64,000 nucleotides of DNA from Caldithrix sp964598255 (GTDB taxonomy: Bacteria > Calditrichota > Calditrichia > Calditrichales > Calditrichaceae): assembly GCA_964598255.1 (NCBI GenBank), contig CAZRBA010000073.1, positions 1-64,000 of the forward strand, written 5' to 3'. Shown here piece by piece: positions 19,898 through 28,852 of the stretch (its first letter is position 1; each line of letters starts with the position of its first letter). The position numbers and the translations under genes were made by a program. The notes under the pieces were generated by a model that worked only from the letters and a program-made list of their open reading frames with translations, was not told where the DNA came from and did no database searches.

Positions 19898-19927
19898 TTG
19901 ACATTACATTACGCAAACAAATGTACT
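19898..19927 (+). promoter_or_regulatory. Candidate sigma-70 promoter of the subtilase operon
   Basis: A perfect -35 TTGACA (19898-19903), 18-base spacer, then TGTACT (19922-19927), four of six matches to TATAAT. It would start a leader of about 100 bases that contains the hairpin at 19957. Confidence 0.45.
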
Positions 19928-19956
19928 TTTTATTAAAATACATACACAATTATTCC

Positions 19957-19991
19957 ACGCCGTTTTTATCCATCGGGGATAAGAACGGCGT
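19957..19991 (+). promoter_or_regulatory. Strong hairpin in the subtilase 5' leader
   Basis: A 15-bp stem (19957-19971 with 19977-19991, one G-T wobble) around a 5-base loop, 43 bases before the start codon. A T run follows after about 9 bases, so it is not a typical terminator. It could be an attenuator, a processing site or a stabilising 5' structure. Confidence 0.55.
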
Positions 19992-20034
19992 ATGCTGCTG
20001 TTTTTAAATTTACCTCAAAACCCAGGAGTTTAAA

Positions 20035-22869
20035 ATGTTATTTAAAGTCCTTTCCTTTTTTTTGATAAGCGCCTCTTTAGTTTTAGCGGATAATTGGGAT
20101 TTTTTGAACACCCAACGTATCGGTGCCCAAAAATTTATCGAACAACATCCTCAATGGAACGGCGACAGCGTGGTGGTTATTATTTTGGATACCGGCGTCG
20201 ATATGGGAGTAGCCGGGTTGCGCACCTTACCCGATGGCCGCGTTAAAGTAATTGATGCGCAGGACTTTTCCGGCGAAGGTGATATTTACTTTGAAAAAGC
20301 CAAAATCGGGGAAGAAAACGGAGAAAAATACCTATTACATTCTTCGGGCGCCAAACTTTTCCGCTACGACAAACTGGCCCTTCAGCCCGTCGATAGCATT
20401 TATTACATCGGTGTATTAAACGAAGACCATTTTAAGAACACCAAAATACCCGATGTAAATAATAACGGCAAAACCGACGATACCTTCGGTTTTACGGTAT
20501 TTAAAAGCAAACAAGGCTGGATTACCTACATCGATTTGGATGGCGACGGGAATTTGGACGATGAACACCCTATCTGGAATTACAAAATCAAACACCAAAT
20601 TGTACAATTCCGCGGACGCGACACAAAAACGGAAAAAAATTTGGCCGATTTTGCCATAAACATTTTTCCGGATGAAAAACGTATCAACTTTCATTATGAC
20701 GGCGCTGGCCACGGCACACACGTAGCCGGAATTGCCACCGGTTATCACATTAACGGTCAAACAAACTTAAACGGGATTGCACCGGGAGCCAAAGTGATTA
20801 GCTTAAAAATAGGAAATTGCACTCTGGCCGGAGGCTCCACCACCACCGGTAGCATGCTCAAAGCATACGAATACGGCGTAGAATTCGCCAAAAAATACAA
20901 GGGCCCGGTGGTATTCAATATGAGTTTTGGCATCGGTTCCGAAATTGAAGGACGTGCTTCCATGGAATATTCACTGGATGACATGCTTTATGAAAACCCG
21001 GCGTTGTTGTTTTGCGTTAGTGCCGGTAATGAAGGACCGGGCATTTCCAATGTCGGTCTTCCGGCTGCCGCCCGACGTGTTTTAAGCGTCGGTGCCATGA
21101 ATCCCTGGCAAACTGCTCGCGATTTATACGGTGGCCATATTAAACAAGACAAAATATTCGTGTTCAGCTCGCGCGGGGGTGAATTGAACAAACCGGATAT
21201 CGTTACCCCGGGCGGTGCCGCTTCAACGGTTCCGCCCTATGCGCATCGTGACCGCATGTGGGGGACCAGTATGGCTTCGCCCGAGGCCACCGGGGCCGTA
21301 GCTTTGCTCATGTCTGCGGCTGTCCATCAAAACCCGCCATTACCTATTAGCGGACAAATCTTAAAAAAGGCCATCATCAATTCCGGCGATCCCATCCGCG
21401 GTTACACCATTTTGGATCAGGGCGGTGGTGTGTTTAATGTACCTCGTGCATTCGAATACTACAAAGAATACATCAAACGGCACGACCAAAATCGGGTTTT
21501 AGGATACCGTATCGAAACCTTAAGCCCCATTTACAAAGACGAAACGGGACGTACTGCCTATTGGCGTTTCGGTTCGTACGCCCCAGACGAGCAACACGTC
21601 CAACGTTTCCGAATTTATCCGGACTTGCCCAAAAGCATGACGGCCGATCAGAAAAATCAGTTTTACAGGGCATTCGATTTACGTTCGACCAAACCTTGGC
21701 TTAAGCTTATCAAAAACAGCACCTACATTAAGGGCAAACAACCCGCCACGGTAGAGGTATATTTCGATGCTTCCAAAATGAAACAGCCCGGGCTTTACAC
21801 CGGTAAAATCGAAGCTTTTCGCAAAGACAAATCCGATAAACCTTTGAACAAAGAATTCGAATTATGGTGCACCTATGTCAAACCTTTGGTATTCAACGAA
21901 GCCAATCACTACCGTATGAGTTCACCGGAAGTCAAATTAAAACCCGGCGATATTCAACGCATTTATTTTGATGTGCCCATTCGAGCCAAATCGGTTAGCA
22001 TTCAATTGTATCCGCTGGCCAACAAATACGCCAGAATTATTGCCTTTATGTTCGATCCGCAAGGCCGAGAAATGTCGCAATATGCAGTTATTCGCTCCGA
22101 AACAGGCGGGCAAAAAGAAATTCGCATTAACGGAGACGATTTGCAATACGGCACCTACGAAATGGTGCTTTATGCCGATTTTCGCAACCCCAAAACCTCG
22201 CACTGCAAATACTCCATTGCCTTTAGCGGGTTAGAAATTTCACCGGATGTAATCACCCGTGTTAAAATTAAAAATGGCCATAAACCCAAGGGCCGCATAA
22301 ACGTTTTGAACTATTTTGATGATCCTGTCGTTTGTCAGTTGTCGGGGCAAATAGTGGGCTGGCAAAAAGTAAATTATCTAGATGAATCCAGTTCGCTTTA
22401 CCAACACGATTTTACCATTGGTGAACAGGTGGAAAAGGTAGTTTTTAAGCTGGAAATTCCGGCAGAAGTGTTTAACAAAGTAACCGATTTTGCCATTAAC
22501 ATTCGGGATTACAAAGGCAAAATACTGGTGGCCGACGGGTTGACCTACCGAAAGAAAAAAATCGAATTCGTACCACCGGCTTCCGGAGATTACTATCTGG
22601 AACTGCTACCCGCTTTTGCCAGTAAAAAGGCACAAAACTGGTCCGGTGATTTAACCGAAACCTATTATATTTTTAACAAAGTGCCTATCACGGGAACACG
22701 CACCTATTTTTATCCGCGTATCGAAAAAAACGTGCGCTTTACCGTAGACGGTACTTTACCGGTTGCCCCGGACGGTTTTTATCTGTTTGGAAATTTGGAT
22801 TTGACTTCCTTGGGTAAGTATCGTTTCAAAGTTACGGTACCGGTAAACTTGTACACCGGCATGAAATAA
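20035..22869 (+). CDS. Secreted subtilisin-family (S8) serine peptidase, tripeptidyl-peptidase II-like
   Basis: A 944-aa protein with signal peptide (VLSFFLISASLVLADN). The catalytic triad is intact: Asp52 in ILDTGVD, His226 in GHGTHVAG, Ser412 in GTSMASP, and the oxyanion Asn in SAGNEGPG. The long insertion between Asp and His and the large beta-rich C-terminal region (about residues 500-944) match the TPP II-like branch of subtilases. It acts outside the cytoplasm, probably degrading peptides for nutrition. AGGAG sits 7 bases before ATG. Only 19 bases separate it from the PTS IIC gene, so it probably shares a transcript with sugar-uptake genes, an unusual combination. Confidence 0.92.
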   Translation: MLFKVLSFFLISASLVLADNWDFLNTQRIGAQKFIEQHPQWNGDSVVVIILDTGVDMGVAGLRTLPDGRVKVIDAQDFSGEGDIYFEKAKIGEENGEKYLLHSSGAKLFRYDKLALQPVDSIYYIGVLNEDHFKNTKIPDVNNNGKTDDTFGFTVFKSKQGWITYIDLDGDGNLDDEHPIWNYKIKHQIVQFRGRDTKTEKNLADFAINIFPDEKRINFHYDGAGHGTHVAGIATGYHINGQTNLNGIAPGAKVISLKIGNCTLAGGSTTTGSMLKAYEYGVEFAKKYKGPVVFNMSFGIGSEIEGRASMEYSLDDMLYENPALLFCVSAGNEGPGISNVGLPAAARRVLSVGAMNPWQTARDLYGGHIKQDKIFVFSSRGGELNKPDIVTPGGAASTVPPYAHRDRMWGTSMASPEATGAVALLMSAAVHQNPPLPISGQILKKAIINSGDPIRGYTILDQGGGVFNVPRAFEYYKEYIKRHDQNRVLGYRIETLSPIYKDETGRTAYWRFGSYAPDEQHVQRFRIYPDLPKSMTADQKNQFYRAFDLRSTKPWLKLIKNSTYIKGKQPATVEVYFDASKMKQPGLYTGKIEAFRKDKSDKPLNKEFELWCTYVKPLVFNEANHYRMSSPEVKLKPGDIQRIYFDVPIRAKSVSIQLYPLANKYARIIAFMFDPQGREMSQYAVIRSETGGQKEIRINGDDLQYGTYEMVLYADFRNPKTSHCKYSIAFSGLEISPDVITRVKIKNGHKPKGRINVLNYFDDPVVCQLSGQIVGWQKVNYLDESSSLYQHDFTIGEQVEKVVFKLEIPAEVFNKVTDFAINIRDYKGKILVADGLTYRKKKIEFVPPASGDYYLELLPAFASKKAQNWSGDLTETYYIFNKVPITGTRTYFYPRIEKNVRFTVDGTLPVAPDGFYLFGNLDLTSLGKYRFKVTVPVNLYTGMK

Positions 22870-22888
22870 AAAAAGGCCAGAGGGAAGC

Positions 22889-23584
22889 ATGCTGCAATTG
22901 TTCGGACTAAGTTTAAGCGGAGCCATCATATTATTGGACAGCACGGCTGCCTTTCAAATGCTCATTGCCCAACCATTGTTTGCCTGTCCGCTGTTGGGCT
23001 TAATCGGCGGCAACCTTGAACTGGGCTTCCAAATGGGTTTTCTTTTACAATTAATTTGGTTGGCCAACATGCCGGTGGGAGCCGCCATCATTCCAGAAGG
23101 AGAAATCGGTTCCATTGCAGGCGTGGTTTTGGCCATAAGGCTGGTACAGCGCTTGCCGCAACTGGAGCATTTTATCATTTTCATCGCCTTAATTTACGCT
23201 CTGTTTGTCAGCTACCTTGGTGCTAAATCTGTAACTTTTATCCGAAATCAGAATCAACACTATTTGCAGCATATTTTAAATAAGCTGAATCGGGGTAATC
23301 GCATTAAATTGGGTTTGGTTATTTTGAATGCTTTGATGTTTAGTGCCGCTGTATTTTTTGTTATTATATTCGTTTTAACCTTTATTTTTGAAAACGCTCT
23401 CTATCCGATTCTCAAAACGACACCACTCGCAGTAGCAAACCGGATAGGGATGGTCGGTAAAATCGCCATTTTAGGAGTAGGCATGGGGCTTACCGTTACC
23501 TTGCTTAAAGAAAAACGGTTTTGGCCCCTCTATCTTTTGGGAATGTTAATCGGAGGCGGGCTGATTGTATATGGCACATTCTAA
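22889..23584 (+). CDS. PTS system mannose/fructose/sorbose-family IIC component
   Basis: A 231-aa integral membrane protein with about six hydrophobic segments, beginning LQLFGLSLSGAIILLDSTAAFQ. The segment GNLELGFQMGFLLQLIWL and the following MPVGAAIIPEGEIGSIAG are typical of EIIC-Man, which with EIID forms the sugar channel. It is a little shorter than most family members. It overlaps the IID gene by about 20 bases. No IIA or IIB gene of the mannose family lies in the window, so phosphate transfer from HPr to the sugar must use subunits encoded elsewhere, or the transporter has another role. The sugar is unknown; mannose or glucose is suggested by the PGI/PMI gene in the operon. Confidence 0.87.
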   Translation: MLQLFGLSLSGAIILLDSTAAFQMLIAQPLFACPLLGLIGGNLELGFQMGFLLQLIWLANMPVGAAIIPEGEIGSIAGVVLAIRLVQRLPQLEHFIIFIALIYALFVSYLGAKSVTFIRNQNQHYLQHILNKLNRGNRIKLGLVILNALMFSAAVFFVIIFVLTFIFENALYPILKTTPLAVANRIGMVGKIAILGVGMGLTVTLLKEKRFWPLYLLGMLIGGGLIVYGTF

Positions 23585-24344
23585 AGTTCCCGAACGTTTA
23601 AGATTAAAAGACGTAATACCCATTTTATGGCGTTCGTTTTTTATTCAAACCGGGTGGAATTTCAAAAGCATGATTTCCATCGGCTTTTGTTTTGCCTTGT
23701 TGCCCGTGGCGCGTAAGGTTTGCCATACCAAAGAAGAATACATCCGCTTTTTTAAACGGCATTTAGGCTTTTTTAACGCGCACCCGTATTTTGCCTCGTA
23801 CGCCATCGGAGCGACCGCACGTCTGGAACTGGAACGCGAAATTCACAAAAAACCGCCAGCCGAACTAATCGACAAATTCAAAAACGCACTCATCGGCCCT
23901 TTGGGTGCAGTAGGCGATCAATGCTGCTGGGCCGTTATGCGGCCCTCGGCACTTATTTTCGGATTAACAGGAATTAAAATCGCGCCGACATTCGGCTGGA
24001 AAGCGTTCGTCTTGCTCTTGACCTTTATTTTATATAATATACCGCATATTTATATCCGCATTAAAGGAATTTTAGACGGATATGAATCGGGTTTTGATGT
24101 GTACAAAAAAATACGCATCGATACGTATCGGAAATTGGTTCGATCCTTTAGAATAATTGGCGTTACGGGAATCGGCATGTTGTTCATTTGGACCTTTCAG
24201 CAGGCATTTATTGTCCATTGGCATGTAAGCATTATGTTTGTTTTAGCCTTTGCCCTGGGATTTAGCCTGCGTATCAAACGCAACATGTTTTATACACCGG
24301 TTCTGGCATCGATGGTTTTAGCAATTATTATTGGACTTTTATGA
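23565..24344 (+). CDS. PTS system mannose-family IID component
   Basis: A 259-aa membrane protein. The N-terminal half contains the EIID hallmarks LWRSFFIQTGWNFKSM, a FFNAHPYFASYAIGAT block and IGPLGAVGDQCCWAVMRP, with TM segments towards the C-terminus. It pairs with EIIC. The start listed is TTG, which has GGAGG eight bases upstream; an ATG two codons later is the alternative. Its stop overlaps the HPr start (ATGA), indicating translational coupling. Confidence 0.87.
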   Translation: MYMAHSKVPERLRLKDVIPILWRSFFIQTGWNFKSMISIGFCFALLPVARKVCHTKEEYIRFFKRHLGFFNAHPYFASYAIGATARLELEREIHKKPPAELIDKFKNALIGPLGAVGDQCCWAVMRPSALIFGLTGIKIAPTFGWKAFVLLLTFILYNIPHIYIRIKGILDGYESGFDVYKKIRIDTYRKLVRSFRIIGVTGIGMLFIWTFQQAFIVHWHVSIMFVLAFALGFSLRIKRNMFYTPVLASMVLAIIIGLL

Positions 24345-24616
24345 TTGAAACAAAAGTAAAAATAACGAATAAGCACGGATTGCATGCGCGTCCCGCGGCA
24401 AAGTTGGTACAACTGGCCGGAAAATTCAAATCGGAAGTGACCATTCTTAAAGACGGTCTGGAAGTTAACGGTAAAAGCATTATGGGCGTTATGATGCTGG
24501 CCGCAGAACCAGGAAGCGAAATTATCCTGAAAATTGACGGTGAAGACGAACAACAGGCCGCCGAAGCCTTGTTAAATTTAATACGAAATGGCTTTGATGA
24601 AGAAAACAACGAATAA
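24341..24616 (+). CDS. ptsH: Phosphocarrier protein HPr
   Basis: A 91-aa soluble phosphocarrier between enzyme I and the PTS sugar-specific proteins. The active site is His15 in NKHGLHARPA. Ser46 lies in GKSIMGVMML, the same context as the regulatory serine phosphorylated by HPr kinase in Firmicutes and many other phyla, so HPr(Ser-P) regulation is possible; an HPr kinase gene is not in this window. It overlaps IID upstream and enzyme I downstream. Confidence 0.95.
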   Translation: MIETKVKITNKHGLHARPAAKLVQLAGKFKSEVTILKDGLEVNGKSIMGVMMLAAEPGSEIILKIDGEDEQQAAEALLNLIRNGFDEENNE

Positions 24617-26378
24617 TACCCGTAAAATACTAAAAGAAATCAAACTCACCGGAATTCCCACTTCTCCGGGAATCGCCATGGGACCTATTTATATTTTTCG
24701 TCCCTTCCAATTAAATATTTCCGAACTTGAGGGCGAGGTAGAAGATATTGATCGCGAAATCATACTCTTCGACAATGCCATCGAAAAAGTGTACCGTCAA
24801 CTCGAAAACGCCCAAAAAAACAGCGAAGCCTATTATAAAGACCAATTTTCCGAAATTTTCGAAAGTCAAAAAGCATTTTTAAAAGACCCCATTCTCATTA
24901 ACGAAATCAAGCAAGAAATTCGCACGGCAAAGTGCTCTGCCGCTTTTGCCATCTCCAAAATACTGTCCGAAAAAAGCGAATATTTCATTAATCTCGAAAG
25001 TACCTATTTTAGGGAACGCGCCTACGATATTATCGATTTGAAACAAAAATTGGTTAACGCTTTGCTTGGCATCGATGTGGATTACCAACTTACCACACCG
25101 GCCATTGTAGTAGCTGAAATGCTTTCGCCTTCGGATACAGTCAATTTTAACCGAAATTTTATTCTTGGCTTTCTGACCGACAAAGGCGGACGGACATCTC
25201 ACGCGGCTATTATGGCACGCGGCTTACGTATCCCATCGGTAGTAAATCGCTACAATTTGTCTCAGGTACTGCACGAAGATGATTTTTTGATTTTGGACGG
25301 CTTTACCGGAGCCATTATTATTAACCCTGCCGAGGAAACTAAAAAGGAATACGAGGCTAAACAAAAAGACTTTGTGGAATTTGAAAAGCGGTTGTATAAA
25401 GAAATAGATGCCTCCACCGTCACAACGGACGGTCAACCAATTGAACTTTTGGCTAATATCGAATTTGTACACGAAGTTAACGATGCCCGGATCAACAAAG
25501 CCGAAGGTATCGGCTTATTTCGCACCGAAAGCTTTTTTATCGAAAAAAACGCGATTCCGGACGAAGAACAACAGTTCCATTTTTACAAACAAGTGGTCGA
25601 ACAAATGAATGGTCACGAGGTAACCATCCGCGTTCTGGATTTAGGTGGCGACAAGTTGCTACCCCAGCAAAGTGAAGAAAGCGAAATGAATCCGTTCTTA
25701 GGCTGGAGAGCCATCCGCTTTTTATTAGACCGACCCTCTATTTTTCGGACCCAACTTCGTGCCATTTTACGCGCCAGCGCTTTTGGTAATGTCAAAATTT
25801 TAATCCCAATGATTTCTTCGGTAGAAGAAGTCAAAAAAACATTGCAATTGGTCGAAGAAGCAAAATCCAGTTTGCGCAGTGAAAAACAACAATTCAACGA
25901 AGATATCGAAATCGGTGTGATGATCGAAACACCGGCAGCCGCCATGTTGGCCGAAATTTTAGCCGAATATGTCGATTTTTTTAGCATCGGCACCAACGAC
26001 TTAACCCAATATGTGCTGGCCATCGACCGCACCAATGAAAAAGTTTCCAAATATTTTAACACCTTCAATCCGGCTGTTTTGTATTTTGTGGAGAACACCA
26101 TCCGAATCGGACGCAAACGCAATTTAAAAGTAACCCTGTGCGGTGAATTTGCTTCGATTCCGGAAGCCATTCCTTTGCTTTTGGGAATGGGGTTGCGCAG
26201 CTTTAGTATGAATCCTTTTTCGCTTGCAGGAGCAAAAAAAATTATCCGCTCACTCAAAATCGACGAATGCGAACAGCTTTATGCACGCATTAAAACCATG
26301 CATACGGCCACGGAAATCGAAAAAGCGTGTTTTGAATTCATAAAAGATCATATTTCTGACCTTCAATATTTAAAATAG
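24588..26378 (+). CDS. ptsI: PTS phosphoenolpyruvate-protein phosphotransferase, enzyme I
   Basis: A 596-aa cytoplasmic enzyme that takes phosphate from PEP and passes it to HPr. It has an N-terminal swivel domain (GIPTSPGIAMGPIY), the phosphohistidine in GGRTSHAAIMARG (His205), and a PEP-binding barrel with GIGLFRTESFF, VTIRVLDLGGDK, GVMIETPAA, FFSIGTNDLTQY and the catalytic Cys in TLCGEFAS. It overlaps the HPr gene by 29 bases. No Shine-Dalgarno box precedes ATG 24588 or ATG 24597, so translation is probably coupled to HPr. Length matches standard EI (about 570-590) with no GAF or fused EIIA domain. Confidence 0.95.
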   Translation: MALMKKTTNNTRKILKEIKLTGIPTSPGIAMGPIYIFRPFQLNISELEGEVEDIDREIILFDNAIEKVYRQLENAQKNSEAYYKDQFSEIFESQKAFLKDPILINEIKQEIRTAKCSAAFAISKILSEKSEYFINLESTYFRERAYDIIDLKQKLVNALLGIDVDYQLTTPAIVVAEMLSPSDTVNFNRNFILGFLTDKGGRTSHAAIMARGLRIPSVVNRYNLSQVLHEDDFLILDGFTGAIIINPAEETKKEYEAKQKDFVEFEKRLYKEIDASTVTTDGQPIELLANIEFVHEVNDARINKAEGIGLFRTESFFIEKNAIPDEEQQFHFYKQVVEQMNGHEVTIRVLDLGGDKLLPQQSEESEMNPFLGWRAIRFLLDRPSIFRTQLRAILRASAFGNVKILIPMISSVEEVKKTLQLVEEAKSSLRSEKQQFNEDIEIGVMIETPAAAMLAEILAEYVDFFSIGTNDLTQYVLAIDRTNEKVSKYFNTFNPAVLYFVENTIRIGRKRNLKVTLCGEFASIPEAIPLLLGMGLRSFSMNPFSLAGAKKIIRSLKIDECEQLYARIKTMHTATEIEKACFEFIKDHISDLQYLK

Positions 26379-26387
26379 GAGAATTCC

Positions 26388-27428
26388 ATGTTTACCGTTG
26401 ATAAGTCAGGGTACAAAAAAATTCTTATTAATTTTTATCGCCAAATCGAAGAAAGCAAATCTATTTTTGAGCAAGCTTCGGTTAACATTGAAACCAATAA
26501 TATTGATAATATTCTTTACTTGGGTATAGGCGCCTCCGGATTAGCTGGTGATTTACTGCACGATGTTTTGTTTGATGAACTTAAAAAACCGATGGATGTG
26601 GTGCGCAGTTATTTTGCACCCGAATTTTGCAACAAACGAACACTAGTTATTGCTTCCAGTTATTCGGGTGATAGCGAAGAAACGCTTTCGGCAACCAAGT
26701 TGGCGTTGGAAAAGGGCGCCCAAGTTGTTTGTGTAACCAGTGGCGGTGAACTGGAAAAACTGGCCAAAGAAAAGAACTTGCCTCTAATCAAACTACCCGC
26801 GCATTTTACCTCGCGGCAAGCATTCGGGTATTTGTTTTTTCCGGTGTATCATCTGTTCGGACATCTTAATTTATTGCATCATTACGATAGCGAGCTTAAA
26901 GATTTGATTCGCTTTGTCAAAAAGATCGGCGAACGCAACGATTACCCGCATGTCAGAGGATATGTGCTTTCGCGGGAATTAGCCAATACCATCCAAAATA
27001 AAATCCCCATTATTTATTCCACTGCGCCTTATTTAAAATCGGTTTCGCTTAGTTGGAAAAACGAAATCCAGCAAAAAGCCAAATCGCTGGCCTTCTTTAA
27101 TGTCATTCCGGAAATGAATCATAACGAGATTATCGGCTGGGAAATGGATTCGCAATTGCTTAAAAGTTTTATTGTTATTTTTCTGGAAAATAAAGACGTA
27201 CATCCCCGAATTCTCAAACGCATAGAGCTAACCAAAAAAATCATAAAAAGCAAAGGCGTAGAGGTAGTAGATATTTACGCCGACGGCACAACGGTGATGG
27301 AAAAAGTATTTTGTCTGGTTCTTTTGGGTGACTGGGTAAGCTACTATTTGGCTTTATTGTACAAAAAAGATCCTTCGGAAATTGCGCACGTTGATTATTT
27401 GAAGGAAGAAATGGCCAAAATGGAATGA
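26388..27428 (+). CDS. Bifunctional phosphoglucose/phosphomannose isomerase
   Basis: A 346-aa SIS-domain enzyme of the archaeal/bacterial PGI/PMI type. The first SIS domain has LGIGASGLAGDLL and ASSYSGDSEETLSA; the C-terminal part has VIPEMNHNEIIGWE, the family block holding the catalytic Glu and His. It interconverts glucose-6-P or mannose-6-P with fructose-6-P. It starts 10 bases after enzyme I with AGGAGAA upstream, so it is the last gene of the PTS operon. That placement fits entry of PTS-derived glucose-6-P or mannose-6-P into glycolysis. Confidence 0.88.
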   Translation: MFTVDKSGYKKILINFYRQIEESKSIFEQASVNIETNNIDNILYLGIGASGLAGDLLHDVLFDELKKPMDVVRSYFAPEFCNKRTLVIASSYSGDSEETLSATKLALEKGAQVVCVTSGGELEKLAKEKNLPLIKLPAHFTSRQAFGYLFFPVYHLFGHLNLLHHYDSELKDLIRFVKKIGERNDYPHVRGYVLSRELANTIQNKIPIIYSTAPYLKSVSLSWKNEIQQKAKSLAFFNVIPEMNHNEIIGWEMDSQLLKSFIVIFLENKDVHPRILKRIELTKKIIKSKGVEVVDIYADGTTVMEKVFCLVLLGDWVSYYLALLYKKDPSEIAHVDYLKEEMAKME

Positions 27429-27574
27429 CAAGCCGTAATGCACGATTAAATTTTTCCAAAAACGACTTTCGGCTCGTTTGAATTTTATACCGCAGAATTA
27501 AAGGCTCATTTCTCTTATTTGCAGGTAAATTCGTTATTTTTATCAACAACCGTACATCAGGCAATTTCCGGCCT

Positions 27575-27603
27575 TTGATTTGTGGAAAGATGAAAAATAT
27601 CAT
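27575..27603 (+). promoter_or_regulatory. Candidate sigma-70 promoter of metK
   Basis: TTGATT (27575-27580), a 17-base spacer and TATCAT (27598-27603, five of six matches). The start would lie about 40 bases before the metK ATG. The whole 27429-27652 gap was read for a SAM riboswitch and none was seen. Confidence 0.5.
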
Positions 27604-27652
27604 AAATTAATTGTCTTTTAAGAACCAAAAGACGCAACAGGAGAATTAAAGA

Positions 27653-28786
27653 ATGGCAGATTATTTATTTTCATCCGAATCGGTAACCGAAGGCCATCCC
27701 GACAAAATGGCCGATCAAATTTCGGATGCCGTTTTGGATAATGTACTTAAAGAAGACGTTTTTGGCCGTGTGGCCTGCGAAACGTTTGTGACCACGGGCT
27801 TGGTTTTGGTTGGCGGCGAAATTACCACGGACTGTTACGTGGATATTCCCAAAATTGTACGCGATGTGGTTAAAAATATCGGTTACGTTAATGCCCAATA
27901 CGGTTTTGATTATCAAACATGTGCTGTAATGACTTCCATTGATCAGCAATCACCGGATATTGCTATGGGCGTCGACCGGGCCGGTGCTGGAGATCAAGGT
28001 ATGATGTTCGGTTTTGCCTGCAACGAAACACCCGAGCTTATGCCCATGCCCATTAGTTTGGCACACAAACTTACCCATCGTTTAGCCGATGTGCGCAAAA
28101 ACGGCACATTACCTTTTTTACGCCCTGACGGCAAAGCACAAGTAACCATACGCTATGAAAACGACAAACCAGTTGCCGTAGAAAAAGTAGTTGTTTCGGC
28201 TCAGCATGACCCGGATATTTCACGCGAGAAACTGGAAGAAGCGATTATTGAAGAGGTAATCAAACCGGTTCTCCCCCCCAAAATGGCAGAAGGTAAAAAC
28301 ATTACCTATTACATTAATCCCACCGGACGGTTTGTCATTGGCGGCCCTCAGGGCGATGCCGGTTTAACCGGACGTAAAATTATCGTGGATACCTATGGCG
28401 GGGTGTTCAGTCATGGGGGCGGTGCATTTAGCGGAAAAGACCCCACAAAGGTCGATCGCTCGGCCTCGTATTTTGCTCGCTATGTAGCCAAAAACGTTGT
28501 TGCTGCCGGATTGGCCGAAAAATGCGGCATTCAGGTAGCTTATGCTATCGGTGTAGCCGAACCGGTTTCACTTATGGTTCAAACATTCGGAACGGGTAAA
28601 ATTGCGGATGAAGATTTGGCCAAACTGGTACAAAAACATTTCGATTTTACTCCGGGCGGCATTATCGAAACACTGGATTTGCGCCGTCCGATTTACCGTA
28701 AAACGGCAGCCTACGGACACTTTGGTCGGGAATTGGACGAATTTACCTGGGAGAAAACAGACATGGCCAAAGTGCTGAAAAAATAG
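27653..28786 (+). CDS. metK: S-adenosylmethionine synthetase
   Basis: A 377-aa cytoplasmic enzyme making SAM from methionine and ATP. Motifs: SESVTEGHPDKMADQISDAVLD near the N-terminus, GAGDQGMMFGFA (first signature), GGGAFSGKDPTKVDRS (second, P-loop-like) and the final FGRE. The length is typical. AACAGGAGAATTAAAG precedes the ATG. It is monocistronic with its own promoter and terminator. The supplied methyl donor would serve the RsmF and RsmA methyltransferases in this window, among others. Confidence 0.97.
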   Translation: MADYLFSSESVTEGHPDKMADQISDAVLDNVLKEDVFGRVACETFVTTGLVLVGGEITTDCYVDIPKIVRDVVKNIGYVNAQYGFDYQTCAVMTSIDQQSPDIAMGVDRAGAGDQGMMFGFACNETPELMPMPISLAHKLTHRLADVRKNGTLPFLRPDGKAQVTIRYENDKPVAVEKVVVSAQHDPDISREKLEEAIIEEVIKPVLPPKMAEGKNITYYINPTGRFVIGGPQGDAGLTGRKIIVDTYGGVFSHGGGAFSGKDPTKVDRSASYFARYVAKNVVAAGLAEKCGIQVAYAIGVAEPVSLMVQTFGTGKIADEDLAKLVQKHFDFTPGGIIETLDLRRPIYRKTAAYGHFGRELDEFTWEKTDMAKVLKK

Positions 28787-28795
28787 CGGTTAGAT

Positions 28796-28830
28796 AATCC
28801 CCCGAATTTTTATTCGGGGGATTTTTTTTA
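28796..28830 (+). terminator. Intrinsic terminator of metK
   Basis: A 12-bp stem (28796-28807 with 28812-28823) with a TTTT loop and a run of eight T residues, 10 bases after the metK stop. Confidence 0.93.
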
Positions 28831-28852
28831 CAATAAAACTAAAGGAATACCT

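Larger units (their letters stand above)
19623..20034. other. Divergent intergenic region with promoter and hairpin
   Basis: It separates the minus-strand envelope operon from the plus-strand subtilase/PTS operon. Plus-strand reading frames here do not look coding. It holds a candidate promoter at 19898 and a strong hairpin at 19957, listed separately. A 21-codon minus-strand frame near 19720-19660 is probably chance. Confidence 0.6.

Noticed and set aside
19495..20007. 170-codon plus-strand frame reaching into the gap before the subtilase
   Set aside because: Its first part is antisense to the barrel gene and the rest is low-complexity with no ribosome site or family pattern.
25613..26257. 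214-codon minus-strand frame
   Set aside because: Antisense to enzyme I, whose motifs are unmistakable; the frame is a by-product of its codon use.
27429..27652. Possible SAM riboswitch before metK
   Set aside because: No paired helices or conserved cores of SAM riboswitch classes could be found in the gap; a plain promoter explains it.
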